Positions 7,447-15,551 of a DNA stretch of 19,599 nt are shown here, piece by piece; the stretch's first letter is position 1, and every line of letters starts with the position of its first letter. A program made the position numbers and the translations under genes. A model generated the notes under the pieces. The model saw nothing but the letters and a program-made list of their open reading frames with translations. It was not told where the DNA came from and did no database searches. Source of the stretch: an uncultured Pseudomonadota bacterium (GTDB taxonomy: Bacteria; Pseudomonadota; Gammaproteobacteria; Burkholderiales; SG8-39); assembly GCA_903909415.1 (NCBI GenBank), contig CAIVVS010000175.1, forward strand, positions 1-19,599. Reading direction: 5' to 3'.

Positions 7447-8424
7447 ATGAAGCGCAAAACCTTGTTCCTGGCAGTGTCCATGGTCGCCATCGCCGCGTTG
7501 CTGCCCGGCGCGGCGCGCGCACAGGCCTGGCCGAGCAAGCCACTGCGCATGGTTGTCCCGTTCGGCGCGGGAAGCCCGCCCGACGTGCTAGGCAGGCTGT
7601 TCTCGCGAACGCTGAACGAAGCCCTCGGCCAGCAGGTCGTGGTCGAGAATCGCGTCGGTGCCGGCGGCACCATCGGGTCCGAGGCGGTGGCCAAGTCCGC
7701 GCCGGACGGGTACACGCTGATGCTGGGCAGCTCATCCACGCTTGCGATCGCGCCCAGCCTGTACCCGGCTCTTGGATACCGTCCCGAGCGCGATTTCGCC
7801 CCGGTGATGCTGGCGGCGAGCGCACCGTTCTTCGTCATCGTCCATCCGTCACTGGGCGCGGGCAGCCTGCGCGAGCTGATCGAACTGGCGCGTGGCAAGC
7901 CGGGACAGTTCACCTACGGCTCCACCGGCAACGGCACGCCGTTGCACATCGCGGGCGAGATGTTCAAGGCCACCACCGGCGTGAACCTGACGCATGTGCC
8001 GTACAAGGACATGGGGCCGGTCAACAACGACTTCCTGGCCGGACGCGTGCAGGTGATGTTCCAGCAGTTGCCGGCCATGCTGCAGCACATCCGCTCGGGC
8101 AACCTGCGTGCGCTGGCGGTGGCAAGCAGCAAGCGCGACGCGCAGGTGCCCGAGGTGCCGACCAGCGCCGAGGCCGGGCTCGCGGGCTACGAGGTCTCGT
8201 CCTGGTTCGGCGTGGTCGCGCCGCGCGGCGTGCCTGCCGAGATCATCCAGCGCCTGAACGGCGAATTGCAGAAGTCGCTCGCGCAGCCGGACGTGCGTTC
8301 CACGCTGGGCCGGCTGGGATTCGAGCCGGTGGGCGGCAGCGCCGAGCAGTTCGGCAGCTACATCCAGTCGGAAATGAAGCGCTGGTCCGACGCGGTGAAG
8401 GCTTCCGGCGCGAAGCTCGATTGA
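7447..8424 (+). CDS. Bug-family / TTT substrate-binding receptor (second of three)
   Basis: A 325-residue paralogue of the preceding gene, clearly diverged rather than a recent duplicate. The signal peptide is about 1-25 (MKRKTLF..., cleavage after AARA). Family features are RMVVPFGAGSPPDVLGRLFS, VVVENRVGAGGTIGSEAVA, APDGYTLML, and HVPYKDMGPVNNDFLAGRVQVMF. The start at 7447 is preceded by GGAGG with a short 4-base spacer; an in-frame ATG at 7423 would add eight polar residues before the signal peptide and lacks a good ribosome site. It is the last gene of the plus-strand operon, ending 39 bases from the convergent minus-strand operon. The different ligand pocket sequence suggests that it binds a related but distinct acid. 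Confidence 0.92.
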   Translation: MKRKTLFLAVSMVAIAALLPGAARAQAWPSKPLRMVVPFGAGSPPDVLGRLFSRTLNEALGQQVVVENRVGAGGTIGSEAVAKSAPDGYTLMLGSSSTLAIAPSLYPALGYRPERDFAPVMLAASAPFFVIVHPSLGAGSLRELIELARGKPGQFTYGSTGNGTPLHIAGEMFKATTGVNLTHVPYKDMGPVNNDFLAGRVQVMFQQLPAMLQHIRSGNLRALAVASSKRDAQVPEVPTSAEAGLAGYEVSSWFGVVAPRGVPAEIIQRLNGELQKSLAQPDVRSTLGRLGFEPVGGSAEQFGSYIQSEMKRWSDAVKASGAKLD

Positions 8425-8425
8425 G

Positions 8426-8456
8426 CAGCAGGTGCGGCGGCGTGGCGGACCTGCTG
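8426..8456. terminator. Inverted repeat between convergent operons, possible shared transcription end
   Basis: The 39-base gap between two converging genes holds a perfect 8-bp inverted repeat, CAGCAGGT (8426-8433) and ACCTGCTG (8449-8456), with a 15-base GC-rich loop. There is no T tract on either side, so it is not a classical intrinsic terminator. It could support factor-dependent termination or stabilise the 3' ends of both messages. Confidence 0.35.
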
Positions 8457-8463
8457 AACGATG

Positions 8464-9429
8464 CTACTGGAAGCGGATGTTCCGCTCGCGCACCAGTTTC
8501 GCCCACTTCTCGGCGTCGTCCCTGAGCAGGCGCACCGCGTCCTCGGTGCTGGTGCCAACCACTTCGTTGCCCACTGCCTCGATGCGTGCTGCGACTTCCG
8601 GGGTGGCAAGGCCGCGGCGCAGGTCGGTGTTGATCTTTGCGACGATGTCCGCCGGCGTGCCGGCCGGCACCATCATCACGCCCCAGGCCGACATGGAGTA
8701 GCCGGGCACGCCCGCCTCGGCCAGGGTCGGGATGTCGGGGGCCAGCTTGTAGCGCTGCGCCGTGGTCACCGCCAGCGCGCGCACCCGGCCGGTCTTGAGC
8801 GCCGCGGTGGACGTGGCCATGTCGATGAAGCACAGCTGGGTCTCGCCCGCGGTGGTGCTCGTGACCGCGGGGGCGGCGGCCTTGTAGCTCACGTCGAGAT
8901 AGTCCACGCGGCCGAGGGCCTTGAACAGTTCCGAGGCCAGCATGGTGCTGGCGCTGTTGGAGGCGTGGTTCAGCTTGCCGGGGTTCGCGCGCAGGTGGGT
9001 GAGCAGTTCGCCCACGTTGTTCGCCGGCACGCCGCTGTTGACCAGCAGCACGAAGGGATTGGACGTCGTTAGGGTCACCGGGATGAGGTCCTGCAGCCGG
9101 TAGGGCAGGCTGGCCATGGTGACCGGGTTGATGGTCAGCGCGGCGCTGCTGGTGAACCCCATGGTGTAGCCGTCTGGCGCGGCCTTGGCGACCGCGTCAG
9201 TCCCGATGACGAAGCCTGCGCCGGGTCGGTTCTCCACCACCACGCCCTGGTTCCAGGTCTCGGTGAGCTTGCCGGCCATGATGCGCGCCATCAGGTCCAG
9301 CCCGCCTCCCGGCGCGGTGGTGACGATCAGGCGCACCGGCTTGGCCGGGTAGGCCTGGGCGTGGGCTCCGGCGGCATTGAGCATGCCGAGGGCGGCGGCA
9401 AGTCCGGCGAGGCTGCGATGAAACGCCAT
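8464..9429 (-). CDS. Bug-family / TTT substrate-binding receptor (third of three)
   Basis: A 321-residue periplasmic receptor. The signal peptide spans 1-24 (cleavage after GAHA, mature start QAYPAKPVRLIV). Family landmarks are TTAPGGGLDLMARIMAGKL, VVVENRPGAG, APDGYTMGF, and VSYKAAAPAVTSTTAGE. The start ATG at 9429 has GGAG seven bases upstream; the frame extends further upstream but lies inside the preceding Rieske gene in another phase. It is the last gene of the minus-strand operon, 34 bases after the Rieske oxygenase stop. The ligand is presumably the substrate of the amidohydrolase/Rieske pair, but this is contextual inference. Confidence 0.92.
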   Translation of the reverse strand: MAFHRSLAGLAAALGMLNAAGAHAQAYPAKPVRLIVTTAPGGGLDLMARIMAGKLTETWNQGVVVENRPGAGFVIGTDAVAKAAPDGYTMGFTSSAALTINPVTMASLPYRLQDLIPVTLTTSNPFVLLVNSGVPANNVGELLTHLRANPGKLNHASNSASTMLASELFKALGRVDYLDVSYKAAAPAVTSTTAGETQLCFIDMATSTAALKTGRVRALAVTTAQRYKLAPDIPTLAEAGVPGYSMSAWGVMMVPAGTPADIVAKINTDLRRGLATPEVAARIEAVGNEVVGTSTEDAVRLLRDDAEKWAKLVRERNIRFQ

Positions 9430-9463
9430 GTGGGGCTCCGTTGGCTGGGGTGGACTGGCTGGA

Positions 9464-10609
9464 TCAGGCGATTGCGCTGGGTGCGGGCAGCGTGGGGGCT
9501 TCCTCCAGCCGCAACCATTGCTTGGTCGGCGCACCGTGCTGGATGGCCTCCAGCTCGCGGAAGAAGATCCTGCGCAGGAACACGATGCCGGCGTCCGACG
9601 GAGACAGGTTCTCGCCCAGCCGGTCCGCGACCACGCCCTGGCCGAGCAGCGCGACGTAGTCCTGTGCGGTGATGTGCGCGGCCTCGTCGACCTGCGGCAT
9701 GCGGTGGCGCACGAACAGTTCCTCCTTGTGCTGGCGCGGGTCGAAGCCGCCACCCAGCCGGGACGTCTCTTCCTTCTCGCGCTCTGTCAGTCCGGGGGCA
9801 TAGGCGTACAGCGTGAAGCGCCGCGTGTTGTGGTCGTCGATCGGCACGGCCCAGACGCTGATGTGGGTCCAGGGGTCGTTCGCCTTGTGGCCGGGCGCGA
9901 TGATGTGGTTGTTGTTCGGGAAGGTCCAGTCGCTGACGCGCACGTTGGAGGCCGAGCGGGTGGCGGTCTGGCGGATGCCGGCGGAGGTCTCGGCATAGGA
10001 CAACTGCGGGATGGCGGTGGTGATCTGCTCGCCGAAGCGTCCCAGCCCGCCCCAGGCGTGCACGAAGCTAACGTGCACCGCGTCCATGGAGTTCTCGATC
10101 TGCTGGAACCAGTTGAAGTCCCAGACCTGTTCCATGATCACCAGGTGGCGGCCGGGCTCCTCCAGCACGTGCTTGCGCGGCAGCTCGAAGGCCGGCGCGG
10201 GCAGCGGCCCCATCCACGCGAACACCAGGCCGCAGTATTCGTGCAGCGGATAGGCCGTGATGCGCACCGGTTCGCTGCGCGGACCGGGTTCGGCCGGGAT
10301 CTCGGTGCACGTCCCGTCGCCGCCGTAGCGCCACCCGTGGTACATGCAGCGGATGGTGTCGCCCTCGACCCACCCGGTATGCAAGGCCGAGCGCCGGTGC
10401 GCGCAGCGGCCGGCGACCAGCCAGGGGCGCCCGGTCTCGCCGCGGTAGAGCGTCAGGTCCTCGCCCAGCACGCGGAGCTCTCGCGCCCCGCCCCTGGCGA
10501 TGGAAGCCGAGGTGGCGACCGGCTGCCAGAAGCGGCGCAACAGCTGCCCCATGGGCGTGCTGGCGGCGGTCTGCGGCAGGAGTTCCAGGGGATTCACGGT
10601 CCGGGTCAT
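9464..10609 (-). CDS. Rieske oxygenase, phthalate-dioxygenase/vanillate-demethylase-like
   Basis: A 381-residue oxygenase. The Rieske cluster ligands are C69-A-H71 and C88-M-Y-H91. The mononuclear iron motif is in NWFQQIENSMDAVHVSFVH, with D176, H179 and H184. The form IENSMDxxHxxxxH is typical of the single-subunit-type oxygenases that work with an FMN/[2Fe-2S] reductase of the phthalate dioxygenase reductase or VanB class. No such reductase is encoded here. The N-terminal PLELLPQTAASTPMGQLLRRFWQPV is also typical of this branch. The gene follows the amidohydrolase by 21 bases and precedes the third Bug receptor, so the three are co-transcribed. Reaction type is hydroxylation or demethylation of an aromatic acid by family analogy; the substrate is unknown. 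Confidence 0.92.
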   Translation of the reverse strand: MTRTVNPLELLPQTAASTPMGQLLRRFWQPVATSASIARGGARELRVLGEDLTLYRGETGRPWLVAGRCAHRRSALHTGWVEGDTIRCMYHGWRYGGDGTCTEIPAEPGPRSEPVRITAYPLHEYCGLVFAWMGPLPAPAFELPRKHVLEEPGRHLVIMEQVWDFNWFQQIENSMDAVHVSFVHAWGGLGRFGEQITTAIPQLSYAETSAGIRQTATRSASNVRVSDWTFPNNNHIIAPGHKANDPWTHISVWAVPIDDHNTRRFTLYAYAPGLTEREKEETSRLGGGFDPRQHKEELFVRHRMPQVDEAAHITAQDYVALLGQGVVADRLGENLSPSDAGIVFLRRIFFRELEAIQHGAPTKQWLRLEEAPTLPAPSAIA

Positions 10610-10630
10610 GTCTTGTCCGCCTTGGGTGGT

Positions 10631-12133
10631 TCAGGCCCGCGAGGGCGCCACGTAACCGTAGCGCAGGTTGGTGCGGCCGGGGCCGTCGCGCTCGTAGTCG
10701 GCGCGCGCCAGCGCGATGCGGTCGCCTGCCAGCGCGGCGCGCTGGGCCGGGGTGTAGTTGTACAGGCGCGCCGAGTTCTCGCCGAAGATCGCGCGCTTGA
10801 CCGGGCCGTCGGCCGGCCCCAGCGGCGCGAAGCCGTACTTCTTCTGCATGTCCTCGGGAATCTCCAGCCGGCGCAATGCCTCGATCTGCCATTGCGGCGC
10901 GCCGGTCCACACCGCGTCCGTCCCCCAGACCACGTGGTCCGCACCCAGGCCCTTGACCAGCTGGCCCAGCATCGCGGCGCAAAGGCGCGGTTCGGCCACG
11001 GTGCTCTGCGCGAAGATCTGGCCCAGGTCGCCGTAGACGTTGTTGACGCCGTGCTTCTGCGGGATCTCCGCGAGATCCGTGACCCAGTCCACGCGGCCGG
11101 TCTGCTCGAACTGCGACCAGCCGTCGGGCCAGGATCCGCCCACCCAGCGGAATCCCGAGTGGTAGACGATGAAGTTCAACTGCGGCCAGTCCTTGGCCAC
11201 GCGAGCCACGTCGCGCACGTCGGCGTACATCGCCAGTTTCGGGAACTCGCGGGTGGTGGAGGGCGGGTACAGGCCCTTGTGCACGCAGACGTTCCTCAGG
11301 CCCGCCTTCACCAGCTTCTCGTAGAAAGGGTAGAGCAGCTTCTCGTCGTCCATGAACCAGGGATGGTTGGAGAGGCGCTTGTTGGTGTTGTCGCCTACGG
11401 TGTAGCCCTTGAAGGAATCGGGCCTGAGCGTCTCGATCACCCGGTCCACGTCCTCCATCCAGCCGGGCATGCCGGGCATGAACACCGCATGCGAGAACAT
11501 GCGCTTGCTGCCGGTCAGCTTGTTGACCTTGGCGCGCGCCTCGGCTTTCATCTCGTTGGTCAGGAACCAGTCCTTGGGATCCTCGGAGCCCGAGCCGGAG
11601 ATCAGCGCCACCTTGGTGTCGCTGTCGAAGTACATTTCCTTGAAGTAGTTGGCGAACTTCAGGTCTTCCAGCGTCTGCGGCTTGCCTGCGAGCGCCGGGT
11701 TCCATCCGGCCTTGCCGACCGCCTCGCGCGAGCGCACGAAGTTCACCAGCCGGGTGTCGTCGCGCAGGAAGTGGGTGTGCATGTCCATGATGAACTGGCC
11801 TGCCAGGCCGCGGGCGCGCTCGTTGGCCAGGTCCGGCGTGGCGGCCTCGGCGCGGCTGACGCCGAACATCGGCCCGTAGACGTCGTTCATCGCGAGGAAA
11901 GCCGCCGCCATGCCGGAGGCGGTGCGGAAGAACGCCCGGCGGCTCATGCCCTGGTGCTTCGCCAGTTTCGCGCCCATTTCCTTGATCAGCGCCTCGACCT
12001 GCTTCTGGCGCGGCGTCTGCGGCAGCGGCATGAACTCGTCGCTGGCGACAAACTGGGTAGGGATGGGGGAGGCGAAGGAATTGGTTTCCGCCGGCAGCAC
12101 GCTGGCGAGTTCGGTCGGATCCATCTGGGGCAC
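10631..12133 (-). CDS. Amidohydrolase-family metal-dependent hydrolase/decarboxylase with internal Tat motif
   Basis: A 500-residue member of the amidohydrolase-2 (ACMSD-like) family. Metal ligands are visible as H119-T-H121 (MDMHTHF), H285 (CVHKGLY), H325 (VYHSGF) and D406 (WGTDAVW). A twin-arginine motif, SRRAFF (64-69), is followed by a hydrophobic stretch to about 97 ending in SRAEA, which looks like a Tat signal peptide. It is preceded by 63 residues with no obvious signal. Translation could alternatively begin at M63 (11947), giving a standard Tat substrate. I kept the GTG at 12133 because GAGGAG sits six bases upstream and the leader (IPTQFVASDEFMPLPQT) resembles what I recall from homologues. 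It heads the minus operon with a Rieske oxygenase and Bug receptor. Confidence 0.88.
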   Translation of the reverse strand: MPQMDPTELASVLPAETNSFASPIPTQFVASDEFMPLPQTPRQKQVEALIKEMGAKLAKHQGMSRRAFFRTASGMAAAFLAMNDVYGPMFGVSRAEAATPDLANERARGLAGQFIMDMHTHFLRDDTRLVNFVRSREAVGKAGWNPALAGKPQTLEDLKFANYFKEMYFDSDTKVALISGSGSEDPKDWFLTNEMKAEARAKVNKLTGSKRMFSHAVFMPGMPGWMEDVDRVIETLRPDSFKGYTVGDNTNKRLSNHPWFMDDEKLLYPFYEKLVKAGLRNVCVHKGLYPPSTTREFPKLAMYADVRDVARVAKDWPQLNFIVYHSGFRWVGGSWPDGWSQFEQTGRVDWVTDLAEIPQKHGVNNVYGDLGQIFAQSTVAEPRLCAAMLGQLVKGLGADHVVWGTDAVWTGAPQWQIEALRRLEIPEDMQKKYGFAPLGPADGPVKRAIFGENSARLYNYTPAQRAALAGDRIALARADYERDGPGRTNLRYGYVAPSRA

Positions 12134-12281
12134 GGCGGTCTCCTCGGGGGATGGTGGCCCGGCAATCCTAGCTGTTCCGGCAGGAACGGGCTTGCATGCC
12201 TGTGTTACCTGCGCGGCGTACCTTGCTCCGCCGCAAAATGCTATCTTTGCGCGCTTCCACGCCTATTGAACGGAGCCCCCC
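12134..12281. promoter_or_regulatory. Divergent intergenic region between amidohydrolase operon and ABC binding protein
   Basis: About 150 bases, AT-richer than the flanks. For the plus strand, TGCTATCTT at 12239-12247 is an extended -10-like element 34 bases before the GTG of the binding protein, without an obvious -35. An inverted repeat GTTCC-N4-GGAAC (12174-12187) lies in the middle and could be a regulator half-site pair. I could not identify a convincing minus-strand promoter by eye, although one must lie here if the minus operon is transcribed from its own start. Confidence 0.4.
12140..12145 (-). promoter_or_regulatory. Ribosome binding site supporting a GTG start of the amidohydrolase
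   Basis: On the minus strand GAGGAG is six bases before GTG at 12133. The ATG three codons later (12124) would be 15 bases away, which is too far. This supports the GTG start and therefore the long leader ahead of the Tat motif. Confidence 0.65.
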
Positions 12282-13076
12282 GTGAAATCCCTCAAGCTCA
12301 TCACGCTGGCCGGCGCGCTGCTGGCCATGGCCTTTGCCCCCGGCCTGCAGGCCCAGACCAAGTCGCGGCTGCAGTCCGTGCTCGAGCGCGGTTCAATCCG
12401 CGTGGGCACCACCGGCGATTTCAACCCCATGTCAGTGCGCGACACCGGGTCCAACGCCTACAAGGGCTTCGACATCGAGGCCATGGAGCAGCTGGCCAAG
12501 GACATGGGCGTGAAAGTCGAATGGGTGCCGACCGAATGGGCCACCCTCGTCGCCGGTCTGACCTCCGACCGCTACGACATCTTCGCCGGCGGCTCCTCGC
12601 TCAACATGGCGCGCGCCAAGACCGTGGCATTCACCGACCCCTACCTCGAGGCCGGCACGGTGCCGCTGGTGCTGAAGGCGAATGCGGCCAAGTTCAAGTC
12701 CTGGACCGAGGTGAACAAGAAGGGCGTCACCGTCGCCGTGCTGCTGGGCACGGTGTTCGAGGAGCAGGCCAAGTCGCATTTCCCGCAGGCCACGGTCAAA
12801 AGCGTGGAAAAGCCCGCCAATGGCTACCAGGAAGTGCTGGCCGGCCGGGCGCTGGTCACGGTGACCAGCAACATCGAGGCGGCCACCCTGATGCAGACCT
12901 ACCCGACGCTCACCACCGTGGGCACGTCCGCGGACATGCGCAACAAGCGCCCCTTCGCCTACCCGGTGCCGCAGGGTGACGCGACCTGGGTGATCTTCCT
13001 GAACAACTGGATCGCGCTCAAGAAATCCGAGGGCTACTTCCAGGCGCTGGAGACCAAGTGGCTGGGCCGCAAGTAA
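12282..13076 (+). CDS. ABC transporter periplasmic substrate-binding protein, polar amino acid family (cyclohexadienyl-dehydratase-like)
   Basis: A 264-residue family-3 solute-binding protein. Residues 1-24 form a signal peptide with cleavage after LQA before QTKSRL. The stretch GSIRVGTTGDFNPMSVRD, the YKGFDIEAMEQLAKDMGVKVEWVPTEW segment and DIFAGGSSLNMARAKTVAFTDPY follow the pattern of binding proteins related to PheC-type periplasmic cyclohexadienyl dehydratase. An enzymatic role cannot be excluded, but the adjacent permease and ATPase favour transport. The GTG start has GGAG six bases upstream. The ligand is likely a small amino acid-like or carboxylate compound. Confidence 0.88.
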   Translation: MKSLKLITLAGALLAMAFAPGLQAQTKSRLQSVLERGSIRVGTTGDFNPMSVRDTGSNAYKGFDIEAMEQLAKDMGVKVEWVPTEWATLVAGLTSDRYDIFAGGSSLNMARAKTVAFTDPYLEAGTVPLVLKANAAKFKSWTEVNKKGVTVAVLLGTVFEEQAKSHFPQATVKSVEKPANGYQEVLAGRALVTVTSNIEAATLMQTYPTLTTVGTSADMRNKRPFAYPVPQGDATWVIFLNNWIALKKSEGYFQALETKWLGRK

Positions 13077-13093
13077 GCGAAGGCCGCTCCGCG

Positions 13094-13127
13094 AAGGGCG
13101 CCGTGCGAACGGCGCCCTTTTCGCTTT
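13094..13127 (+). terminator. Strong terminator-like hairpin at the binding-protein/permease junction
   Basis: A perfect 11-bp stem (13094-13104 with 13109-13119; arms AAGGGCGCCGT and ACGGCGCCCTT) closes a GCGA loop, a GNRA-type tetraloop. It is followed by TTTTCGCTTT. It starts 17 bases after the stop of the binding-protein gene, the usual place of an intrinsic terminator, yet it lies within the 5' end of the permease reading frame. It probably terminates part of the transcripts so that binding protein is made in excess over permease, or protects the upstream message. Confidence 0.7.
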
Positions 13128-13873
13128 GGTGGTCGGGGTGCGCGCTGGCCGCGGTCGCGCTGCTGTCGGGCTGCGCCGGCAACTCCAACTACAACTGGGG
13201 CTGGTACGTCTTCAACCCGGCCCTGCCCAAGGGCGCGTCCAACCTGCAGTTCATGGCGGCCGGCCTCACCCTGACCATCCAGCTGTCGTTGTGCGCGATC
13301 GCGCTGTCGGTGGTGCTGGGAATGGCGCTGGCGCTGGCCGGCATGTCGCGCAACCCGGTGCTGCGCTGGACCAGCCGCGGCTACGTGGAGGTATTCCGCG
13401 CCGTGCCGCTGCTGGTGCTGCTGCTCTGGGTGTACTACGGCCTGCCAGTGGTGACCGGGCTGCAGTTCGGCGCGTTCGTCGCCGGGTTCATGACCCTGGC
13501 GCTGTCGGACGCGGCCTTCGAGTCGGAGGTGTTCCGCGCCGGACTGCAGTCGGTGCCGCGCGGCCAGCGCGAGGCGGCGGAGACCCTGGGACTGACGCGC
13601 TGGCAGTCGTTCCGGTACGTCGTGCTGCCGCAGGCGGTGCGCCACGTCCTGCCGGCGCTGGGCAACCAGTTCGTCTACGTGCTGAAGATGAGCTCGCTGG
13701 TGTCGGTGATCGGCCTGCAGGAGCTCACGCGCCGCGCCAACGAGCTGAACGTCACCGAGTACCGGCCGCTCGAGATCTACACCTTCCTGGTGCTCGAGTA
13801 CCTGGTGCTGATCCTGGTCGTGTCCTGGCTGGTACGGGCGCTGGAGCGGCGCCTGTCGCGCGCGCCGCACTGA
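13103..13873 (+). CDS. ABC transporter permease, polar amino acid (HisM/GlnP) family
   Basis: A 256-residue inner-membrane permease. The conserved ABC-contact loop is EAAETLGLTRWQSFRYVVLPQAVRHVLPALGN, with the EAA...G...LP pattern. Hydrophobic spans surround AAGLTLTIQLSLCAIALSVVLGMALALAG, VPLLVLLLWVYYGL, GAFVAGFMTLALS, VYVLKMSSLVSVIGL and IYTFLVLEYLVLILVVSWL. The N-terminus is unusual: a hydrophobic stretch ending in ALLSGCAG (Cys 24) resembles a lipoprotein lipobox and is followed by NYNWGWYVFNP. The start is uncertain. GTG 13103 lies inside the hairpin described above, while GTG 13058, with GGAG five bases upstream, would overlap the binding-protein gene by 19 bases and add 15 residues. Confidence 0.9.
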   Translation: MRTAPFSLWWSGCALAAVALLSGCAGNSNYNWGWYVFNPALPKGASNLQFMAAGLTLTIQLSLCAIALSVVLGMALALAGMSRNPVLRWTSRGYVEVFRAVPLLVLLLWVYYGLPVVTGLQFGAFVAGFMTLALSDAAFESEVFRAGLQSVPRGQREAAETLGLTRWQSFRYVVLPQAVRHVLPALGNQFVYVLKMSSLVSVIGLQELTRRANELNVTEYRPLEIYTFLVLEYLVLILVVSWLVRALERRLSRAPH

Positions 13874-13888
13874 GCGGCCTGCAGGGGT

Positions 13889-14626
<738 letters not shown>

Positions 14627-14744
14627 GGCGTGTCGGGGGTGGCTTCGGTGGGGCCGGAACTGCGCCCGGTTGCGCGGCGGCGGTTCCGCGACGTCGCATT
14701 CGAGCCTAACATAGCGGCCACAGACATTGCCCCTGGAACGCCTG
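14627..14744. promoter_or_regulatory. Divergent promoter region between ABC ATPase and creatininase-family gene
   Basis: This 118-base gap must hold the start signals of both flanking units. On the plus strand TAACAT at 14707-14712 could be a -10 element for the five-gene operon, with a poor -35 candidate (TTCCGC, 14684-14689, 17-base spacer). No clear operator is visible. Confidence 0.35.
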
Positions 14745-15521
14745 ATGTTGCTCGCCGGATCGACCTGGAAGGAAGTGGAGGCCTACCTGCGCGAATCGCG
14801 CGGCGTGGTCGTGCCCATGGGATCGACCGAGCAGCACGGGCCGATCGGCCTGATCGGCACCGATGCCTACACCGCCGAGGCGGTGGCGCGCGGCCTGGGA
14901 GATCGCGTCGGCGCGCTGGTGGCGCCCACGCTGTCGCTGGGCGTGGCGCAGTTCAACCTCGGCTTTCCCGGGACCATCTCGGTGCGCGCCGCCACGCTGA
15001 TGGCGACCATCGAGGACCTGGTGCTGTCGCTCGCCGCGCAGGGCTTCGAGCGCTTCTACTTCGTCAACGGCCATGGCGGCAACGTGGCGCCGGCGCGCGC
15101 CGCCTTCCAGGACATCTACGCGCGCTGGAGCCTGGGCGAGCGCAGCGGCGCCGCGCCGCGCTGCCGGCTGCGCAGCTGGTGGGAGTACCCGGGCGCCGAC
15201 AGCTTGCGCCGCGAACTGTACGGCGCGGGCGAGGGCATGCATGCCACGCCCAGCGAGATCGCCATCACCCGCCATGCCCAGCCCGCGGCGTTCGGCCGCG
15301 CCGAGGGCAAGCTGCCCGCGCCGCCGGTGCTGTCGCCGGCCTACCTGCGGGACCATGGCGGGGACAACCACTGGGATGCGCAGTCCCACCGCGCCGCCTT
15401 CCCGGACGGGCGCGTCGGCTCGGACTCGGCGCTGGCCACGCGGGAGCAGGGTACGGCACTGCTGGAGGCATCCATTGCCGGCGCGATCGAGGACTACCGC
15501 GCCTTCCTGGTGGAACCCTGA
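14745..15521 (+). CDS. Creatininase-family metal-dependent amidohydrolase
   Basis: A 258-residue protein of the creatininase/creatinine amidohydrolase fold, which hydrolyses cyclic or linear amides using a metal pair. The family start is visible as [10 protein letters not shown], then [13 protein letters not shown] with metal ligands E29 and H31, [11 protein letters not shown] with D40, and FVNGHGGN with H110. A further conserved stretch is [15 protein letters not shown] used ATG 14745. A TTG at 14727 in the same frame would add six residues, but neither start has a strong ribosome site. It opens a plus-strand operon with redox and oxygenase genes, so hydrolysis of an amide or lactam in a catabolic route is plausible. 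The specific substrate is unknown. Confidence 0.9.
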   Translation: MLLAGSTWKEVEAYLRESRGVVVPMGSTEQHGPIGLIGTDAYTAEAVARGLGDRVGALVAPTLSLGVAQFNLGFPGTISVRAATLMATIEDLVLSLAAQGFERFYFVNGHGGNVAPARAAFQDIYARWSLGERSGAAPRCRLRSWWEYPGADSLRRELYGAGEGMHATPSEIAITRHAQPAAFGRAEGKLPAPPVLSPAYLRDHGGDNHWDAQSHRAAFPDGRVGSDSALATREQGTALLEASIAGAIEDYRAFLVEP

Positions 15522-15551
15522 GCGTGTCGAAATGAACATGGAGACCCGGGA

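Noticed and set aside
6450..8424. Recent tandem duplication of the two Bug receptor genes
   Set aside because: The proteins share family motifs only; they are clearly diverged, with different signal peptides and pocket sequences.
9428..12979. Open frame of nearly 1,200 codons on the plus strand
   Set aside because: Runs opposite three well-supported minus-strand genes and then through the binding-protein gene in the wrong frame; no family features.
14727..14744. TTG start for the creatininase-family gene
   Set aside because: Rare codon without a ribosome site; ATG at 14745 is as well placed relative to the first family motif, although this is not certain.
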